From Meandrina meandrites (lineage: Eukaryota; Cnidaria; Anthozoa; Scleractinia; Meandrinidae), in assembly GCA_963693305.1 (NCBI GenBank), contig OY855906.1, positions 33,061,491-33,125,490 of the forward strand: a stretch of DNA of 64,000 bases, written 5' to 3'. Position 1 is the first letter of the stretch. Each line of letters opens with the position of its first letter. The translations under genes and the position numbers were made by a program. This document shows, piece by piece, positions 47,001-59,773 of this stretch. The notes under the pieces are model-generated. The model saw only the letters and a program-made list of their open reading frames with translations. It was not told the DNA's origin and made no database searches.

Positions 47001-50000
47001 TCAGATATCATGTACTAGAAGTTGAGTAATTTAAATCTGCCTTTCAGGAATCTGGCAAGAAATTGACTCCAGTGTATGGTCCTGGCTATACTGGATTGAA
47101 GAATTTAGGAAATAGGTATTTAATTTATAAATTTATTCCCTGTGGAGTCTTTTTGATGAATTTCTTGTTAATATTGATTGTGAAAAAAAAAAAAAAAAAT
47201 TGGCAAGTTAGCAGTCACTTCAGTTGAATTGTAGCAAAAGGAACATAATTGTCATATCATTACATTTTTCTTTTCTTTTCAGCTGCTATATGAACTCTGT
47301 GCTTCAAGTTTTGTTTATGCTTCCAGAGTTTAAACAAAGGTACAAAACTTTTAGTTCTGTTAAACACTAGCTGAGTACATAATTTTCTAAAAATTAAATA
47401 ATTCGTTATTACTCATACTTACTTGCATGTCTCTCTAACCAGATATGGAGATCAGTATGTCACAATATTTAACCAGGCTCCCTCAGACCCTAGTGGAGAT
47501 TTTAACGCTCAGATGTAAGTATGTACATTACAAGTGCATGTACATTACTTGGTAGACAGAACTAAACTGTTCACGGCCTGCAATGCAAAAGAATGTGAGC
47601 AAGCGAAGCAAAGCACAATGGGGTGGGGGTGGGTGTCGAGCAAAGCAAGCCATGCACCTTCTGTTTTGTGCTGGCAGCCAGTTCGATGAAAACTTATGAG
47701 ATAATAGGAAAATATGTCTTTACAATGTACATCTGCCTGCTTTCCCTCATCTTTTCAAACTTTTGCATTTATTTGTGTATTTACCTTTAAATTGTGTGTT
47801 TCTGTTTCATTAGCCAATTTTCCTTTTTCTTTTCTTTACAAGCAATAATAGCATTTGATCAATTTTATATATTGGGAACTGAATGTTGTTTCCCGATGCT
47901 CAAATGCTAGAGAAACGGAAGTTTACTGTAAATTGTCTTCTCTACTGTGAACAAAAAATCAGATGAGTGATTATTATATAATTATATTCTTTTTCAAGGG
48001 CAAAGTTTGCTCATGGGGTTCTGTCAGGAAAATACTCTGCAGCACCAGCAAAAGAGTCACAAGAAACAGCAGAACAACAAGCGGATCAGGTACAGTAGTT
48101 CATATTCAAGATTGATTAAGATCTGATATCTCATAAAATTATCTTCCTGGCATCAGTTGAGGAATATCGTCTTAATAGACCACATAGAACATGAATTCTA
48201 ATTATTAGTTACAGATACTGCCTTGACTCTGAACGTATACGTGCATAAACAGCTAGAAAAAAGAATTCTTGTAAGCAAATCTTGATTAGCACAGTGGTTA
48301 ACAGAGTATGGCTTTAATCTATATACATGTGCACATACATGTAACATGCAGATCGCGGGTTCGAATCTTTGTCACAGCGGCATTTGTATTGTTTTTTGTT
48401 ACCTCAAGATAGTAAATTTAGGCTTTGAATCATACATACGGGATCTTTATTTAAAACTCGACTTTCAGAGTAGCCTGAAAAGGCTAATATCTTCGAGAAC
48501 ATAATATTATTAGAAAAAAATCTAATAAACATCTATTTACATTAAAATGTTCACTATATCTTATGTCTAAAATCTGTATCTCGTGTTCTGGTTGTATTTA
48601 ATTAAAATACAAATCCGCATTTGTACCATTCCCGGACGGTTTTGTCTTGTTCACTGACACTCTTAAGTTAACCACAACACCAACTTGCGTAGGGTGGCCA
48701 AACTTGGGTAGGGATTTGAGTTCCTTCTATGTGCGAACTCGACCAATTGCGACTCATTCGTATGGCTTGAGCTACATACATTCCGCTTGTTTCGTTTCCC
48801 AGGAACAAAATGGTATTGCACCGCAGATGTTTAAAACTGTGATTGGACGTGGTCACGCTGAGTTCTCCACCAACAGACAACAAGACGCACAAGAGTTCTT
48901 TATGCATTTACTCGCCACTGTAGACAGAGCGGAGGTACACCTTTAGGATGTCTGTTTTTCCAATGATATAGCTCTCACGTTTTGTATCAGTTGTCTTTCT
49001 GAGAGGCTGGTTGTGTACGATGGATTAGTTATTCTGGGATTTGTTAATTTTACATTTTTAAATGTTATGAGGTATCAGCGACAGTTTCTGTTAATGCCTT
49101 TTATTTCATCCTTACTTTTTTCACTTTCAAACGCTTGAACTAAAGAGAATAGCGTAAATTGGCATTTTAATTAGACTTGTAACTAGGTAGCCTTACAGTA
49201 CAGTACTACAGTCTAGGTAACTACATGTATGATACAGAATCTACACGTTGAAACCGTCGTTTTGTCAATCCAAAACAACCTTAAAGACACCACAATCTCT
49301 TTTGCTTAAGGACGTTCGCGCGAAAATTTTCTAGTCGATAGATTTTTCTAAAATTTTTACTGAGGACGGATAATGAGTTACTTGTGTCAGAAATACAAAA
49401 AAAAGTGGGGGTCACCGACTTCGTTTCAGAGATAAGTCTGTAGAAAACTACCCTGATTTTGAAAAATTGGCGCACGTAATTTCGCACGGCTTTCAAGGTT
49501 CGTAGTTTAAATTATCGATGATGAGAAAACGGAGGCAAACGATATTGGTGATATTTTGAAGAAGTGCGTCTGTTGCGTAAATAATTTTTAGTGTTGCCAT
49601 CTTTTATGCAAAGCTTAGCCCTGGAAGAGGCATTTGAACCCGTCGTACGACAAAACGAAAAGATCAAAAAGCGGAATTCGAACGTGCGTGGGGCAAAAAA
49701 ATCAACCTTTTAATCGATAGATTTTTTCATTTTCTCGCAAAACGTAGATAATCGTTAACAAAAGTGATCGGTTAAGAAAAAAGTAGGGGTCACCGACCAT
49801 TTAAGCTGGCAAACTGCGAGCGAAGTTATCGCAACGGCTACTCACCCTATATGTGGTTGGAAAGTTTCCTCAGGGCGCGCGCTCGATGCATGACGTGGCG
49901 TAGCGTTGCGACAGGAATTACGTGCGCAGAAAGGATGCGCATAAACAATTAGCGCGAACGTCCTTAAACAACGTGAGAGGGTTAAAACCATGTTAATTTA

Positions 50001-53000
50001 GTCTTCTCCTCCACTTTATTGTTTCTTGCAGCGATCCAATGCAGGACCCATTAACCCAGTAGATTCATTTAGATATAAGGTAAGCTGGTAAATAAACATA
50101 ACACCATCCAGCTACTTATAGAAACAGTTTAGAATTTACCGACTCCTCAAATTACTGAATAACAACATATCATCATCATACCTGTAATGACCTCCGAGTC
50201 TGTCTACGTGAGCTTGTTCTTGCAAGGACATATCATTTGTTGTGCATGACGCTTATACATGTAGCTTTGAGTACACATAACGATACTAATTTGGCTATCA
50301 TTATTTTTTCACATAACGCTTTTAGTACCCAGGCCAAACGAGGATGAGAGTTGGTGAAAGTTGACTGTTATGAGAGTATTCGTCAACTCTCATCGACTAT
50401 CCTTAACTCGGGCCAAACGTGAGAAAACTAATCGATTCTCATGAAAATGTTGAACACCTTCAAAGTCGATGAGAGCGAAAGAGAGTCGATGAGAGTGTAT
50501 GAGAGTTTCAGGCCAAACGAGAGCGAGAGTTTGAACTCTCATCAACTCTCGTACTCGTTTGGCCTCCGGGTTTTATAGCTTAGAGTACACATAACACTAC
50601 TAACTTGGCTATGCAGGTGGAAGAACGGACGCAGTGTATGCAGTCAAGAAAAGTCCGTTATAACAGCAGAGAGGACACGCTTTTGTCATTATCGATACCT
50701 ATGGAGGCAGTACTTAATAAAGGTACATTGTAACAGTGTTACCTGCGCGATCATTTGGTAAGAAATGTTCTGTCTGTTGTATTCAGTGACTGGACAAAGA
50801 ATGAATGCTTTTCTTTGTTCTGTTTCTTTTTTCTTTCTAGAGGAAGTAGCAGCTTATGAATTGAAACAAAAAGAAGCTGAAGAAAAGAAGGAGAGACTGT
50901 ACGTATTTTTCAGTGAAATGCTTATCGCCATCAGTATGTTTTGCGTTTAATGTAGTAGCACTGTTCAGTAGCCTTTATCTAGTCTGCTTCTACGCTTGTT
51001 GAGCTCGGTAGTTGGCTAATAAAACACGTGGAATGCGTCCAATTTGCCTGCGAATACAGCCGCCTCTCAACGCTCCCGGCCGGTTTGTTCGCAGGCTAGC
51101 GTCCAACCAATCATAATGAAGATGTTGTCGACTCAGCCAATCAGGTGGCGAGCCAATACCTTCCCAGGCTTTGTGATTAATTTTTAAAGCCGTTACATTT
51201 ACTTGTATGTACAGTTTCAGAGTCGTCACTATGCTCCTCTCTGTGATATACCTGACCAGTTGTCAATTGTTGTCGGTTCTCGTTAAGGTGGCTCAGAACA
51301 GTTTCCTGCATTTTTCAACACCTCAATTTTGACGGATCAATGCCAAAAGTCTTTTCAGTTGACCCAACAATTATGGTATCAAACAGATGCCCAATGACCG
51401 GTAAACAAGTTATGGCTATTTTTTGGACATTGCAAGTTACCATAGCAACAGTATAACCTGTTAAAAACACCCTTAATTTTAGCTTTAAGTGCTTATCACT
51501 CTAAAACAAGTCCGGTGACCCCCATTTTTTATTATCGAAATGTAATCAACAGTATAAGGTGCAACTTTCTGCAAAGTTTTAAAAAAATCTGCACATGGCG
51601 TTCAGAGCCACCTTAAATTTACGAAAATTTAAGATAGCTCTGAACCCCATGTGCAGATTTTTTTAAAACTTTGCCAAAAGTTGCATCTTGTCTTGCTGAT
51701 CAAAATTTCATAATAAAAAATTGGGGTCACCGGGCTCGTTTTTGAGTTAGAAGCACTTAAAGCTGAAATTAAGGGTGTTTTTAACAGGTTGTAGTGTTGC
51801 TATGGTAACATATTGTGTAATGAAAAAGACAACAACGTGTTCACCAATCATTGGGCATTTGTTTGACACCATGATTGTAGCATCAACTGATAAAGATTGG
51901 TTATAATGACAGATCGAAATCTAAGTCTTGGAAAGTGTTGGAAACGGTAGCCAGCCACCTTAAACCGCGTATTACCTTGTAGTGTCGCAATTTCAGAAGT
52001 TTGCATTTTTGTAACTTTATGTCAGTTTGGCTTTGCCGACAGGCTTTTTTTGGATAATTTATTAACGAGAAAGTAAAGGTGCTCTTCAGACAGATCTATA
52101 TAACCACATGATCAGAAACACATGCAAATAATTTACAAAATATGGTCGCTCGGAAGACACAAATTACCTAAAGAGAAAAGCTCGGTAACATATCAGAATT
52201 GAGGAGTTTTATATCGCTGTTTCCTTGTGGTTTTGTCGACAGGGATCCCAGTGAGATAGTGCGGCCCAGAGTATCAATGACAGCGTGTATTGAAGCCTTT
52301 GCTACTCCAGAAATTGTGAACGACTTTTACAGCACAGCACTGCAGGCAAAAAGCGTGGCACAGAAGTGAGTTGCAGATATTACTCCTTAATAAGCCTCAA
52401 GAAACAGTCTTCTCTAGGGTGTTCAATTGATCCCTTGCTCGATAGACGCCACAGATTACATACTGATGACGTAGCTGTACAGAGGTCCATGTGATGTCTG
52501 ATTGGCTGTTACCTGCACGTGGAGAATTGTTACTTAACAACAACCAATAAGCGTCACTTCGCGGATCTATGTAGTGCTATGACAAACTTTCATCCAACAG
52601 GGAATTGAACCCATGAAAAAAGGCGTTTAAGGTTTTTTTCCTTTTAGTTTTTTTTTCAGATAGGTAACTAGGTAGGGTAGGTTAACCTTATTTATGCACG
52701 GTATCAATTCATAACATATGCTCTTCCATGGAGCTGTGTTTTTAAACTACAAACTATAGTACATTAAATACTTAATAACTAAATAACTTAATTATCTATG
52801 AAGTGGCCGGCAGTCAATCTGATCTATCTGTAGATGCACCAATAGCTGTAATTGCTTTGTAGATCAACAAGATTCGCCACGTTTCCAGATTACCTGATGG
52901 TGCAAATGAAGAAGTTCACTCTTGGTGATGACTGGATTCCAAAGAAGCTTGGTAAGGCTGGACCTCATGTGAAGATATTAAGCACATTCGTTAGTTCATA

Positions 53001-56000
53001 ATCTTTGTTATTTTCGATGTTTGCTTCAATAAGTGTGTAAGGCACTGCTACGAGGAATGACAGGTTTGTCTTGGGTAAAAAAACTTGGCTAAGAACCCTG
53101 ATTTCAGTTAATGCACATTCTTTCGTGTAACGGGTTTCTGTTGTTGCAGACGTGGCAATAGACATTTTAGATGAACTGGACTTATCTCATTTAAGAGCCA
53201 CAGGACTTCAGTCGAGTGAAGAAGAACTACCAGAAGCAGAACAGGCTCCTCCAGGTACTTCTTCATCTATCCATTATGCGAACATTCTTGTTGACTTAAA
53301 GCTGCATGCGATTCTAAAACTCAACTAAGCCCGGTAATAGTCACCCATGCCCAGTACTGGTGATTTGACACGGGTCGAAAAACACGTTTTACAACTCGTA
53401 CGAGTGGACAAGTTGTGTTGACCTGACGAACATTGTGGTTTGATCTTGTAGAACAATACTTAGTTTACTCGCAGAAGGAGCAGTTGGCAGCTGTCCTTTC
53501 GATTGGCATCCCTTCTATTGTTTTTTTTCGTCAACCTTTTATTGATTTTTATTATTTCTTGAAGCTCCTCAGATACAGATCGATGATAGTGTTGTAGATC
53601 AGCTTGTCTTTATGGGCTTCGACAGAGAGGGATGTCGAAAGGCTGTCTATCATACGAATAATCAAGGTAAGGCATTCGTGCGACTTGAAGAATTTACCCT
53701 GAATCTGCCAAGTTCGCCTTCCAAGATCATAAACCGCAGTAAAGGATAATCTTTGTCCAGGTCGACTGTTGCTGTTTGCTGTTTGTTGATTGCCATACAC
53801 ACAGTCTACGTACTGTTTAGTTAATTTCATATCTGCCGATTTACACGGTCCGACTTTCTCGCTCAGTACGACGCGCGCGTCTGTCGAAGGATGTGGTAGG
53901 TTGATTTACACGACGCGATTCGTGTTGTAGTCATGGCGCAAGCTTGTCGCATGTGGTAACCGTTTTGTTTCTTATCATTAGGTATCGAGCCAGCTATGAA
54001 CTGGGTTTTAGAGCACATGGGAGATCCAGGTGAGATGTATTTCCATCAAAGGGTCCGTTTCAACCAGTGTGCATTGCGGCCGTTTGTTGATGTTTTTATC
54101 CGGGAAAGGTAATTTCTTCTCAAACCAAAACAATAGCGAATTAGTGAGTTGACACGCAGGAAACTTTGGAAGTTTATTGTGGGAATGCAGTTTGCGAATG
54201 GAGCAGATCAAGAGTGAGTATTTTCTCAAATCTTAAAACGAACATCGCTGTTGAGTACAGTTTTCGATGGTGCAAAACATTTGGCATGGATATAATTAGT
54301 TTATAATTCATTCGCCAAATTTTATCAATCTTTCCGTCTGCAAGAGCAGACACTTCATTCAAACTCTTGCTCGCTTTGTTAATTATCTCTTGTATGCAAA
54401 AATAAAGGACGTATACAAAACATGGTCCCACGTACATGGACCACCCCTCTTGACCTGTTCCTTGGATCACTCCTTATTTTTAAAAGCAAATTTCACCTGT
54501 CAGTATAGTATAAGAAAAGGAAAAGAAATAGAAATAGGAAAAGAAACGGAAACAGAAAGATAAAATAATTTAGAAATGAGAAAAGAAAAAGAAAAAGAAA
54601 CAAATAAAAGAAGGAAGAGAAACAGAAAAAGAAATTAAAACAGATAAAAAGAAAACGAAATAGCAATAGAAATAGAAATAGAAATAGAAATAGAAAAAGT
54701 AAAATAAAGAAATAGCAATAGAAATAGCAATAGCAATAGAAATAGAAATAGAAAAAGTAAAATAAAGAAATAGCAATAGCAATAGAAATAGCAATAGAAA
54801 TAGAAATAGAAATAGAAAAAGTAAAATAAAGAAATAGAAATAGCAATAGCAATAGAAATAGGAATAGAAATAGAAATAGAAATAGAAATAGAAAAAGTAA
54901 AATAAAGAAATAGAAATAGCAATAGAAATAGCAATAGCAATAGAAATAGAAATAGAAATAGAAAAAGTAAAATAAAGAAATAGCAATAGAAATAGAAATA
55001 GCAATAGAAATAGAAATAGATATAGAAATAGAAAAAGAAATAGAAATAGAAAAAGTAAAATAAAGAAATAGAAATAGAAATAGCAATAGAAATAGAAATA
55101 GAAATAGAAAAAGTAAAATAAAGAAATAGCAATAGAAATAGAAATAGAAATAGAAAAAGTAAAATAAAGAAATAGCAATAGAAATAGCAATAGAAATAGA
55201 AATAGAAATAGAAATAGAAAAAGTAAAATAAAGAAATAGAAATAGCAATAGAAATAGAAATAGAAATAGAAAAAGTAAAATAAAGAAATAGCAATAGAAA
55301 TAGCAATAGCAATAGAAATAGAAATAGAAATAGAAATAGAAAAAGTAAAATAAAGAAATAGAAATAGCAATAGAAATAGCAATAGAAATAGCAATAGCAA
55401 TAGCAATAGAAATAGAAATAGCAATAGAAATAGCAATAGAAATAGAAATAGAAAAAGTAAAATAAAGAAATAGCAATAGAAATAGAAAAGGAAATAGAAA
55501 TTGAAAAAAAACATGGTTTTTAGATATAAAAAATCTTAATAGAAATAAAAAAAGAAATAGAAAAAGAAATGGAAATTGAAATAGAAAAAGAAATAGAAAA
55601 AGAAATTGAAAGGGAAAAAGGAATAGAAAAAGAAATACAAATATGAAGGTAATCACATTGCAATTTGTTTTTACCGCACATCCGTTCTTTTTTCAACTGA
55701 ACTTCGCTTTGTTAATTATCTCTTGTATGCAAAAATAAAGGACGTATACAAAACATGGTCCCACGTACATGGACCACCCCTCTTGACCTGTTCCTTGGAT
55801 CACTCCTTATTTTTAAAAGCAAATTTCACCTGTCAGTATAGTATAAGAAAAGGAAAAGAAATAGAAATAGGAAAAGAAACGGAAACAGAAAGATAAAATA
55901 ATTTAGAAATGAGAAGAGAAAAAGAAAAAGAAACAAATAAAAGAAGGAAGAGAAACAGAAAAAGAAATTAAAACAGATAAAAAGAAAACGAAATAGCAAT

Positions 56001-59000
56001 AGAAATAGAAATAGAAATAGAAATAGAAAAAGTAAAATAAAGAAATAGAAATAGCAATAGAAATAGCAATAGCAATAGAAATAGAAATAGAAAAAGTAAA
56101 ATAAAGAAATAGAAATAGCAATAGCTATAGAAATAGCAATAGAAATAGAAAAAGTAAAATAAAGAAATAGAAATAGCAATAGCAATAGAAATAGGAATAG
56201 AAATAGCAATAGCAATAGAAATAGCAATAGAAATAGAAATAGAAATAGAAAAAGTAAAATAAAGAAATAGCAATAGCAATAGAAATAGAAATAGAAATAG
56301 AAAAAGTAAAATAAAGAAATAGCAATAGCAATAGAAATAGCAATAGAAAAAGAAATAGAAATAGAAAAAGTAAAATAAAGAAATAGAAATAGAAATAGCA
56401 ATAGAAATAGAAATAGAAATAGAAAAAGTAAAATAAAGAAATAGCAATAGCAATAGAAATAGAAATAGAAAAAGTAAAATAAAGAAATAGCAATAGCAAT
56501 AGAAATAGCAATAGAAATAGAAATAGAAATAGAAAAAGTAAAATAAAGAAATAGAAATAGCAATAGAAATAGAAATAGAAATAGAAATAGAAAAAGTAAA
56601 ATAAAGAAATAGAAATAGCAATAGAAATAGCAATAGAAATAGAAATAGAAATAGAAATAGAAATAGAAAAAGTAAAATAAAGAAATAGAAATAGCAATAG
56701 AAATAGAAATAGCAATAGAAATAGCAATAGCAATAGAAATAGAAATAGAAATAGAAATAGCAATAGAAATAGCAATAGCAATAGAAATAGAAATAGAAAA
56801 AGTAAAATAAAGAAATAGAAATAGCAATAGAAATAGAAAAGGAAATAGAAATTGAAAAAAAAACATGGTTTTTAGATATAAAAAATCTTAATAGAAATAA
56901 AAAAAGAAATAGAAAAAGAAATGGAAATTGAAATAGAAAAAGAAATAGAAAAAGAAATTGAAAGGGAAAAAGGAATAGAAAAAGAAATACAAATATGAAG
57001 GTAATCACATTGCAATTTGTTCTTACCGCACATCCGTCCTTTTTTCAACTGAACTTCGCAGAAAGCCGCAACATTTTAAATGACTAGCGCTTTTGCCTTG
57101 AATACTTCATGTTACACTATCAGACTGTTGCAAACTTAACGTCATCCTGTTGTGTTTCTCAGATTTCACCACACCACTGATTGTTCCAGGTAGCTGTGCT
57201 TAGAGCCATATTCTGTTAATGAGATGGACCCTTGAAAGCTCTTCCTTTTTTTTGTGATTTGCTTTTACTGCACATAAGATGCCCAACTGAACTTTCCAGA
57301 AAGCTGCGACATTTTGAACCACTAGCGCTTTTGCCCTGAATACTTCATGTAAGACTATCAGACTGTCGCAAACTTAACGTCATCTTGTTGTGTTCCTCAG
57401 ATTTCACCACACCGCTGATTGTGCCTGGTAGCAGTGCGAAAGAGCCAGATTCTGTTAATGAGGAGGCTGTAGCGATTATCATATCTATGGGATTTACTCA
57501 GTCTCAAGCTATCAAGGCATTAAAAGCGACTGTGAGTATTTGTTACTTGACAGAAGGAACTAAAATATAGATCTGTAGATGCTGGTCTTGAATAAGGAAT
57601 CCTAAATTTATCACGTTTGTCCTTCAAAATGCGTGCCAATCTCCCCCGACGTTGAAAACCCTTGTTGCTTTTGTTTCTTATTTAATCCAGTTGTCAAGCA
57701 TGACATTCTTGATTTCATTGTAATCTAAGTTGGTAAAAAAGCAGCTAATTTGCAATCCATTTTCGTCATTCTCCTCGCCTATGCTCTGGACATAGAATCT
57801 CAAAGTCATACATCAACGCTTCTCCTTTCACCTGTTACTTTACTATAGGACAACAACTTGGAGCGTGCAGCGGATTGGATATTTAGTCATGCTCATGAGC
57901 TTGACTCTATGGGAGACGAAAGCCAATCTAACCAAGATACTGGACCCCAGTACAAAGATGGAACAGGAAGTACGCCAAACAGCTGAAGAGCTTTTATTCT
58001 ACAGTACAGTGAATAAAGAGGCCTTCACAGCATCGCTTTCCTTTTGTTCTTTAATCGCCAATGGTGTCCCCTAAGACCGCTTTTCTTTTGGTCAGCAAAA
58101 AAGAACAGACTCTGTCCAAATCCGATGGAAAGATCAGCGTTTCACTGACTTCCGGTCGGTTATGCTCAAATCTGATTGGCTGACAACTTGAAATGAGCAC
58201 TGTGCGCATGCTGAAATGCGTTCTTGGTGCTGACCAAAAGGATCCGGGTATGAGAGTGGTTGATCGAGTTTTTCTTCAGTTCTCACTATGCGAATGCTAC
58301 AGTCGGTTTTATTATTGTACCAAACAATCGCTCGTATGCCGATTATCATATTTTCTTTTTCAACGAGTACGAATAAAACTTGCAATCACTCAGCTTCCAG
58401 TGACTTCAAAGCTCAGTGGTAAAGCCTGGATTGTTTTTTTTTTTTCAGGCATTAACTTTATTACCTATCCTATGAAACATAAACGATAAACAAAACTATT
58501 TGAGAACTATGAAAATCCCTTCTGTTGTTATGTTTTTACAGAATACCGTTTGATTGCCTTCATCAGTCACATGGGCACATCCACAATGTGCGGACATTAT
58601 GTCTGTCACGTGCTAAAAGATGGAAGGTATTGTTATGCTTATCTTATTTCTGTCCTCCATGTGAACCAAACTACATCTTGTTCCTATTTAGTATAGTATT
58701 CTTAAGTAAATACATCTGTCGTTTAGTTGTGTATCCCTTGTTTAACGAACTACGTTACGATTAGCGTTAATTTTGTTCTGGTTTGTCGTTCCCATTCTTC
58801 CCCATCCTTGTCCCTCTTTTGTTTATTATCACCTCTTGTACCTCGGTAAACTATTATTTGTAAGTTTTCTTCGGATTGAAGCTAAATTTGAAAAAGCAAA
58901 ATTTACTAAATATTTCGTTACATAGCCCATTCAAACAACGTTCCTTTTGTTAGGTGGGTGATTTTCAATGATCGTAAAGTCGCCTTGTCAGAGAGGCCAC

Positions 59001-59047
59001 CAAAGGAGCTTGGGTATTTGTATTTGTACAAGCGAGTGGACAGTTAA
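40545..59047 (+). CDS. USP5: Ubiquitin carboxyl-terminal hydrolase 5 (isopeptidase T)
   Basis: Deubiquitinase that disassembles free polyubiquitin chains. Exons: 40545-40634, 40713-40835, 42016-42076, 42329-42363, 42994-43086, 43599-43693, 43962-44012, 44457-44548, 45231-45323, 45975-46069, 46531-46599, 47048-47115, 47283-47339, 47443-47514, 47999-48089, 48803-48934, 50032-50079, 50617-50722, 50841-50898, 52243-52365, 52863-52951, 53150-53254, 53565-53666, 53982-54029, 57401-57531, 57849-57969, 58542-58626, 58954-59047. They join in one frame of 808 residues (human about 858). Domains: N-terminal UBP-like ([14 protein letters not shown]), UBP zinc finger ([26 protein letters not shown]), catalytic Cys in [21 protein letters not shown], two UBA domains ([17 protein letters not shown] and [19 protein letters not shown]), catalytic His in MCGHYVCH, and [11 protein letters not shown] at the end. 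The first residues are uncertain; the frame is open to an ATG at 40446 and a separate first exon is possible. Confidence 0.94.
40905..41051. repeat. Hairpin MITE in USP5 intron 2
   Basis: AGGAAAATCCATTACCTGAC pairs with GTCAGGTAATTGATTTTCCT. The inner arms around GAATTCCACGTTAAATTTCA and AACCGATATCGCAC pair as well. No clean target duplication. Confidence 0.75.
45565..45825. repeat. AAGGATCTT minisatellite in USP5 intron 9
   Basis: Irregular repeats of AAGGATCTT, GAGGATCTT and TCAAGATCTT over about 260 bp. Frames rich in Asp, Leu and Lys read from it are spurious. Confidence 0.75.
48284..48390 (+). repeat. tRNA-like fragment in USP5 intron 15
   Basis: TAGCACAGTGGTTAACAG resembles an A box and GCGGGTTCGAATCTT a B box, about 70 bp apart, as in a tRNA-derived SINE head. 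No convincing cloverleaf. Confidence 0.4.
49310..49963. mobile_element. TTAA-flanked MITE in USP5 intron 16
   Basis: The tips GGACGTTCGCGC and GCGCGAACGTCC are exact inverses and TTAA flanks both (49306-49309 and 49964-49967). The interior has GGGGTCACCGAC twice. A 4-bp TTAA duplication fits Kolobok or piggyBac-like elements; no transposase is present. Confidence 0.75.
50328..50570. repeat. Inverted-repeat MITE before USP5 exon 18
   Basis: CCCAGGCCAAACGAG on the left and CTCGTTTGGCCTCCGGG on the right are inverse. AGAGTT and AACTCTC words, and a second GGCCAAACG pair, lie inside. A block upstream (50263-50299) is repeated right after it (50577-50612), so it sits between two copies of the exon 18 acceptor region. 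Confidence 0.65.
51044..51098. mobile_element. 55-bp hairpin element, 9-bp target duplication
   Basis: The tips TTGCCTGCGAA and TTCGCAGGCTA are near-inverse. The flanks GCGTCCAAT (51035-51043) and GCGTCCAAC (51099-51107) match at 8 of 9. Same family as 30193-30264; it lies in USP5 intron 19. Confidence 0.7.
51287..51959. mobile_element. TTAA-flanked foldback in USP5 intron 19
   Basis: Nearly the whole element is a palindrome about a centre near 51622. For example CACATGG, TGCAGATTTTTTTAAAACTT and GGTGACCCC-type blocks pair with their inverses. Its ends, GGTGGC and GCCACC, are flanked by TTAA (51283-51286 and 51960-51963). It shares the word GGGGTCACCG with 49310-49963. Confidence 0.75.
54372..57056. 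repeat. Tandemly duplicated 1.33-kb unit with GAAATA satellite, USP5 intron 24
   Basis: Two copies start CGCTTTGTTAATTATCTC (about 54372 and 55705). Each holds a short unique head, then about 1 kb of purine-rich hexamers (GAAATA, GCAATA) punctuated by a GTAAAATAAAG word, then a unique tail ending CAACTGAACTTCG. The plus strand is almost free of C and T across the array. Very long Phe/Leu/Ile/Ser/Tyr frames on the minus strand are only the satellite translated. Confidence 0.9.
57163..57229 (+). pseudogene. Ghost copy of USP5 exon 25
   Basis: A tandem duplication of about 240 bp offset has copied the 3' end of intron 24 and the first part of exon 25. The copy keeps the TTTCTCAG acceptor and reads [13 protein letters not shown], then TAG at 57201-57203, where the real exon at 57401 continues [12 protein letters not shown]. 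Including it in mRNA would truncate USP5 before the second UBA domain and the catalytic His. Confidence 0.85.
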
Positions 59048-59255
59048 CACGTGCACACTTGTGTTTCGCCGAGCTCAGTTCGCTCTCAAATGATGTGTTT
59101 GCGTAGAGTCTGGATTAAAGACTGAGGTTAGACCTTGGACAACAGCAACAGCAGTCGATTTACAAAGTCAAGGAATTCCGCACAATTGTTAAACACCGCT
59201 TTATACAGCTTAGTGTTGAAAGAAGGAACATTTATAATTGAGATATTAGATTGTT

Positions 59256-59261
59256 AATAAA
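59256..59261 (+). terminator. Poly(A) signal of USP5
   Basis: AATAAA 208 nt after the USP5 stop codon, the first clear signal in the 3' UTR. Confidence 0.6.
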
Positions 59262-59386
59262 ATTGCTTTATCTCAACTACTCGACTACCCTTGTTATCAA
59301 TTATGAAATGTTTTGTACTTTTGAATAATTATACTAGTTCTGTTAAGTTCTCTGTTGATATCGACAGTATTGCCGGTAGCCGCATT

Positions 59387-59773
59387 TAAAGGAGCTACGT
59401 CACGGGAATTTTGCAGATTTTGGTCTAAACTATTCTTAAATTAGTGGCAGGAAAAAAAAAGATTATCTTTTGGACATTTAAAGGAAGATATGACCTTAAT
59501 TGCTGATAGAAATCAAACTATATGCAAGGATATTAATATTGATTTTTTTGAAGACGCTCGGAAACAAAGTGAAAAGTTTAGCCATATTTTTTAAATTGCA
59601 ACCCATTTCCATCCAAGCCTTCTTCAGCCAAAGACGCTTGTTAGCAGTTTCGGTGTTTTAATATAGCAATTGCTAATAAAAATAGTCCATCACTTTTAGG
59701 TTTCCTACGCCACGAATTTAAATTTTGGACGCGTTAAAAAATCTTTTAAAATCCGTGACAAAGCCCCTTTAAA
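59387..59773. repeat. Probable TIR element downstream of USP5
   Basis: AAAGGAGCTACGTCACGG on the left and CCGTGACAAAGCCCCTTT on the right are approximate inverses about 390 bp apart. Borders and target duplication are not certain. Confidence 0.45.

Noticed and set aside
54493..57008. Very long open frames of Phe/Leu/Ile/Ser/Tyr on the minus strand
   Set aside because: They are the translation of a GAAATA/GCAATA satellite in all three frames, with no other coding sign.
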